From assembly GCA_005281725.1 (NCBI GenBank), contig SSBO01000003.1:1782036-1846035 (forward strand): 64,000 nucleotides of DNA, in the 5' to 3' direction. Positions 63,792-64,000 of this stretch are shown here, piece after piece. The notes beneath the pieces are model-generated. The model did no database searches. It saw only the letters and a program-made list of their open reading frames with translations, and was not told the DNA's origin. Origin of the DNA: Wuchereria bancrofti (lineage: Eukaryota; Nematoda; Chromadorea; Rhabditida; Onchocercidae). The position numbers and the translations under genes are program-made. Numbering within the stretch: the first letter of the stretch is position 1; the number at the start of each line of letters is the position of its first letter.

Positions 63792-64000
63792 CTAAAAGTT
63801 ACAATACAATTCACTTTTTTTAAAACTTACAATTAATTATTTAATTAGTCATTTTAATTAATCATTCTTTTTCAAATTTTTTTTTACTAAAATCTATCGT
63901 TATTAAGTCACTAGTAGCAATAATCATAATGAAATTTATTCTGCTTCAGCTTTTATTACTTTTGCTATTATGAAATGTTAAATATTTGCACTAATTGAGA
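63792..64000. other. K2P intron running to the window edge
   Basis: AT-rich sequence upstream of the exon that starts at 63791, probably intron. No exon was seen. Confidence 0.6.

Noticed and set aside
1..64000. tRNA or rRNA genes
   Set aside because: I looked for B-box-like GGTTCGA words and cloverleaf-compatible GC stems and saw none; a covariance-model scan would be decisive.

Overview
This is a eukaryotic, strongly AT-rich window (roughly three quarters A+T) with small exons, AT-rich introns and acceptors of the TTTTCAG/TTTTAG type. The gene set points to a nematode: an ShKT-plus-haem-peroxidase protein of the MLT-7 kind and a TWiK-like two-pore potassium channel. Long low-complexity introns and spacers suggest a spirurid/filarial species, but the sequence alone does not fix the species. 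A run of seven N shows this is draft scaffold.

I rebuilt five complete spliced genes and one partial one by checking reading phase across every exon join. All are on the minus strand: an inositol-pentakisphosphate 2-kinase (15836-12952, 5 exons, 439 aa); a PAT1/patr-1 mRNA-decay factor (25910-20659, 14 exons, 804 aa); an mlt-7-like ShKT peroxidase (42386-29565, 16 exons, about 749 aa, with two single-base anomalies); bbs-1 (50523-46274, 9 exons, 580 aa); a C-terminal-motor kinesin-14 like klp-3 (55297-51180, 12 exons, 610 aa); and the 3' part of a K2P channel (63791-61030, continuing past the window end). A probable last exon of an unidentified gene lies at 1614-1322. The first 12.9 kb is otherwise low-complexity spacer with simple repeats.

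The genes do not form one pathway. They cover inositol phosphate synthesis, mRNA decapping, cuticle moulting, ciliary trafficking, microtubule transport and membrane excitability. The best regulatory find is a 14-bp site that matches the RFX/DAF-19 X-box consensus, 235 bp upstream of the bbs-1 start codon, with two overlapping, mutually exclusive 13-bp inverted repeats in the same interval.

Other notable points: three introns in three genes can only be spliced in frame with GC donors; a roughly 1.1-kb-arm palindrome at 59001-61544 surrounds a 30-31 bp minisatellite and duplicates the last exon of the K2P gene next to the assembly gap; and the peroxidase gene carries a one-base frameshift plus a damaged splice acceptor 310 bp apart in coordinates. 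I saw no convincing tRNA, rRNA, CRISPR array, transposase or virus-derived gene, and no clearly new multi-gene system.
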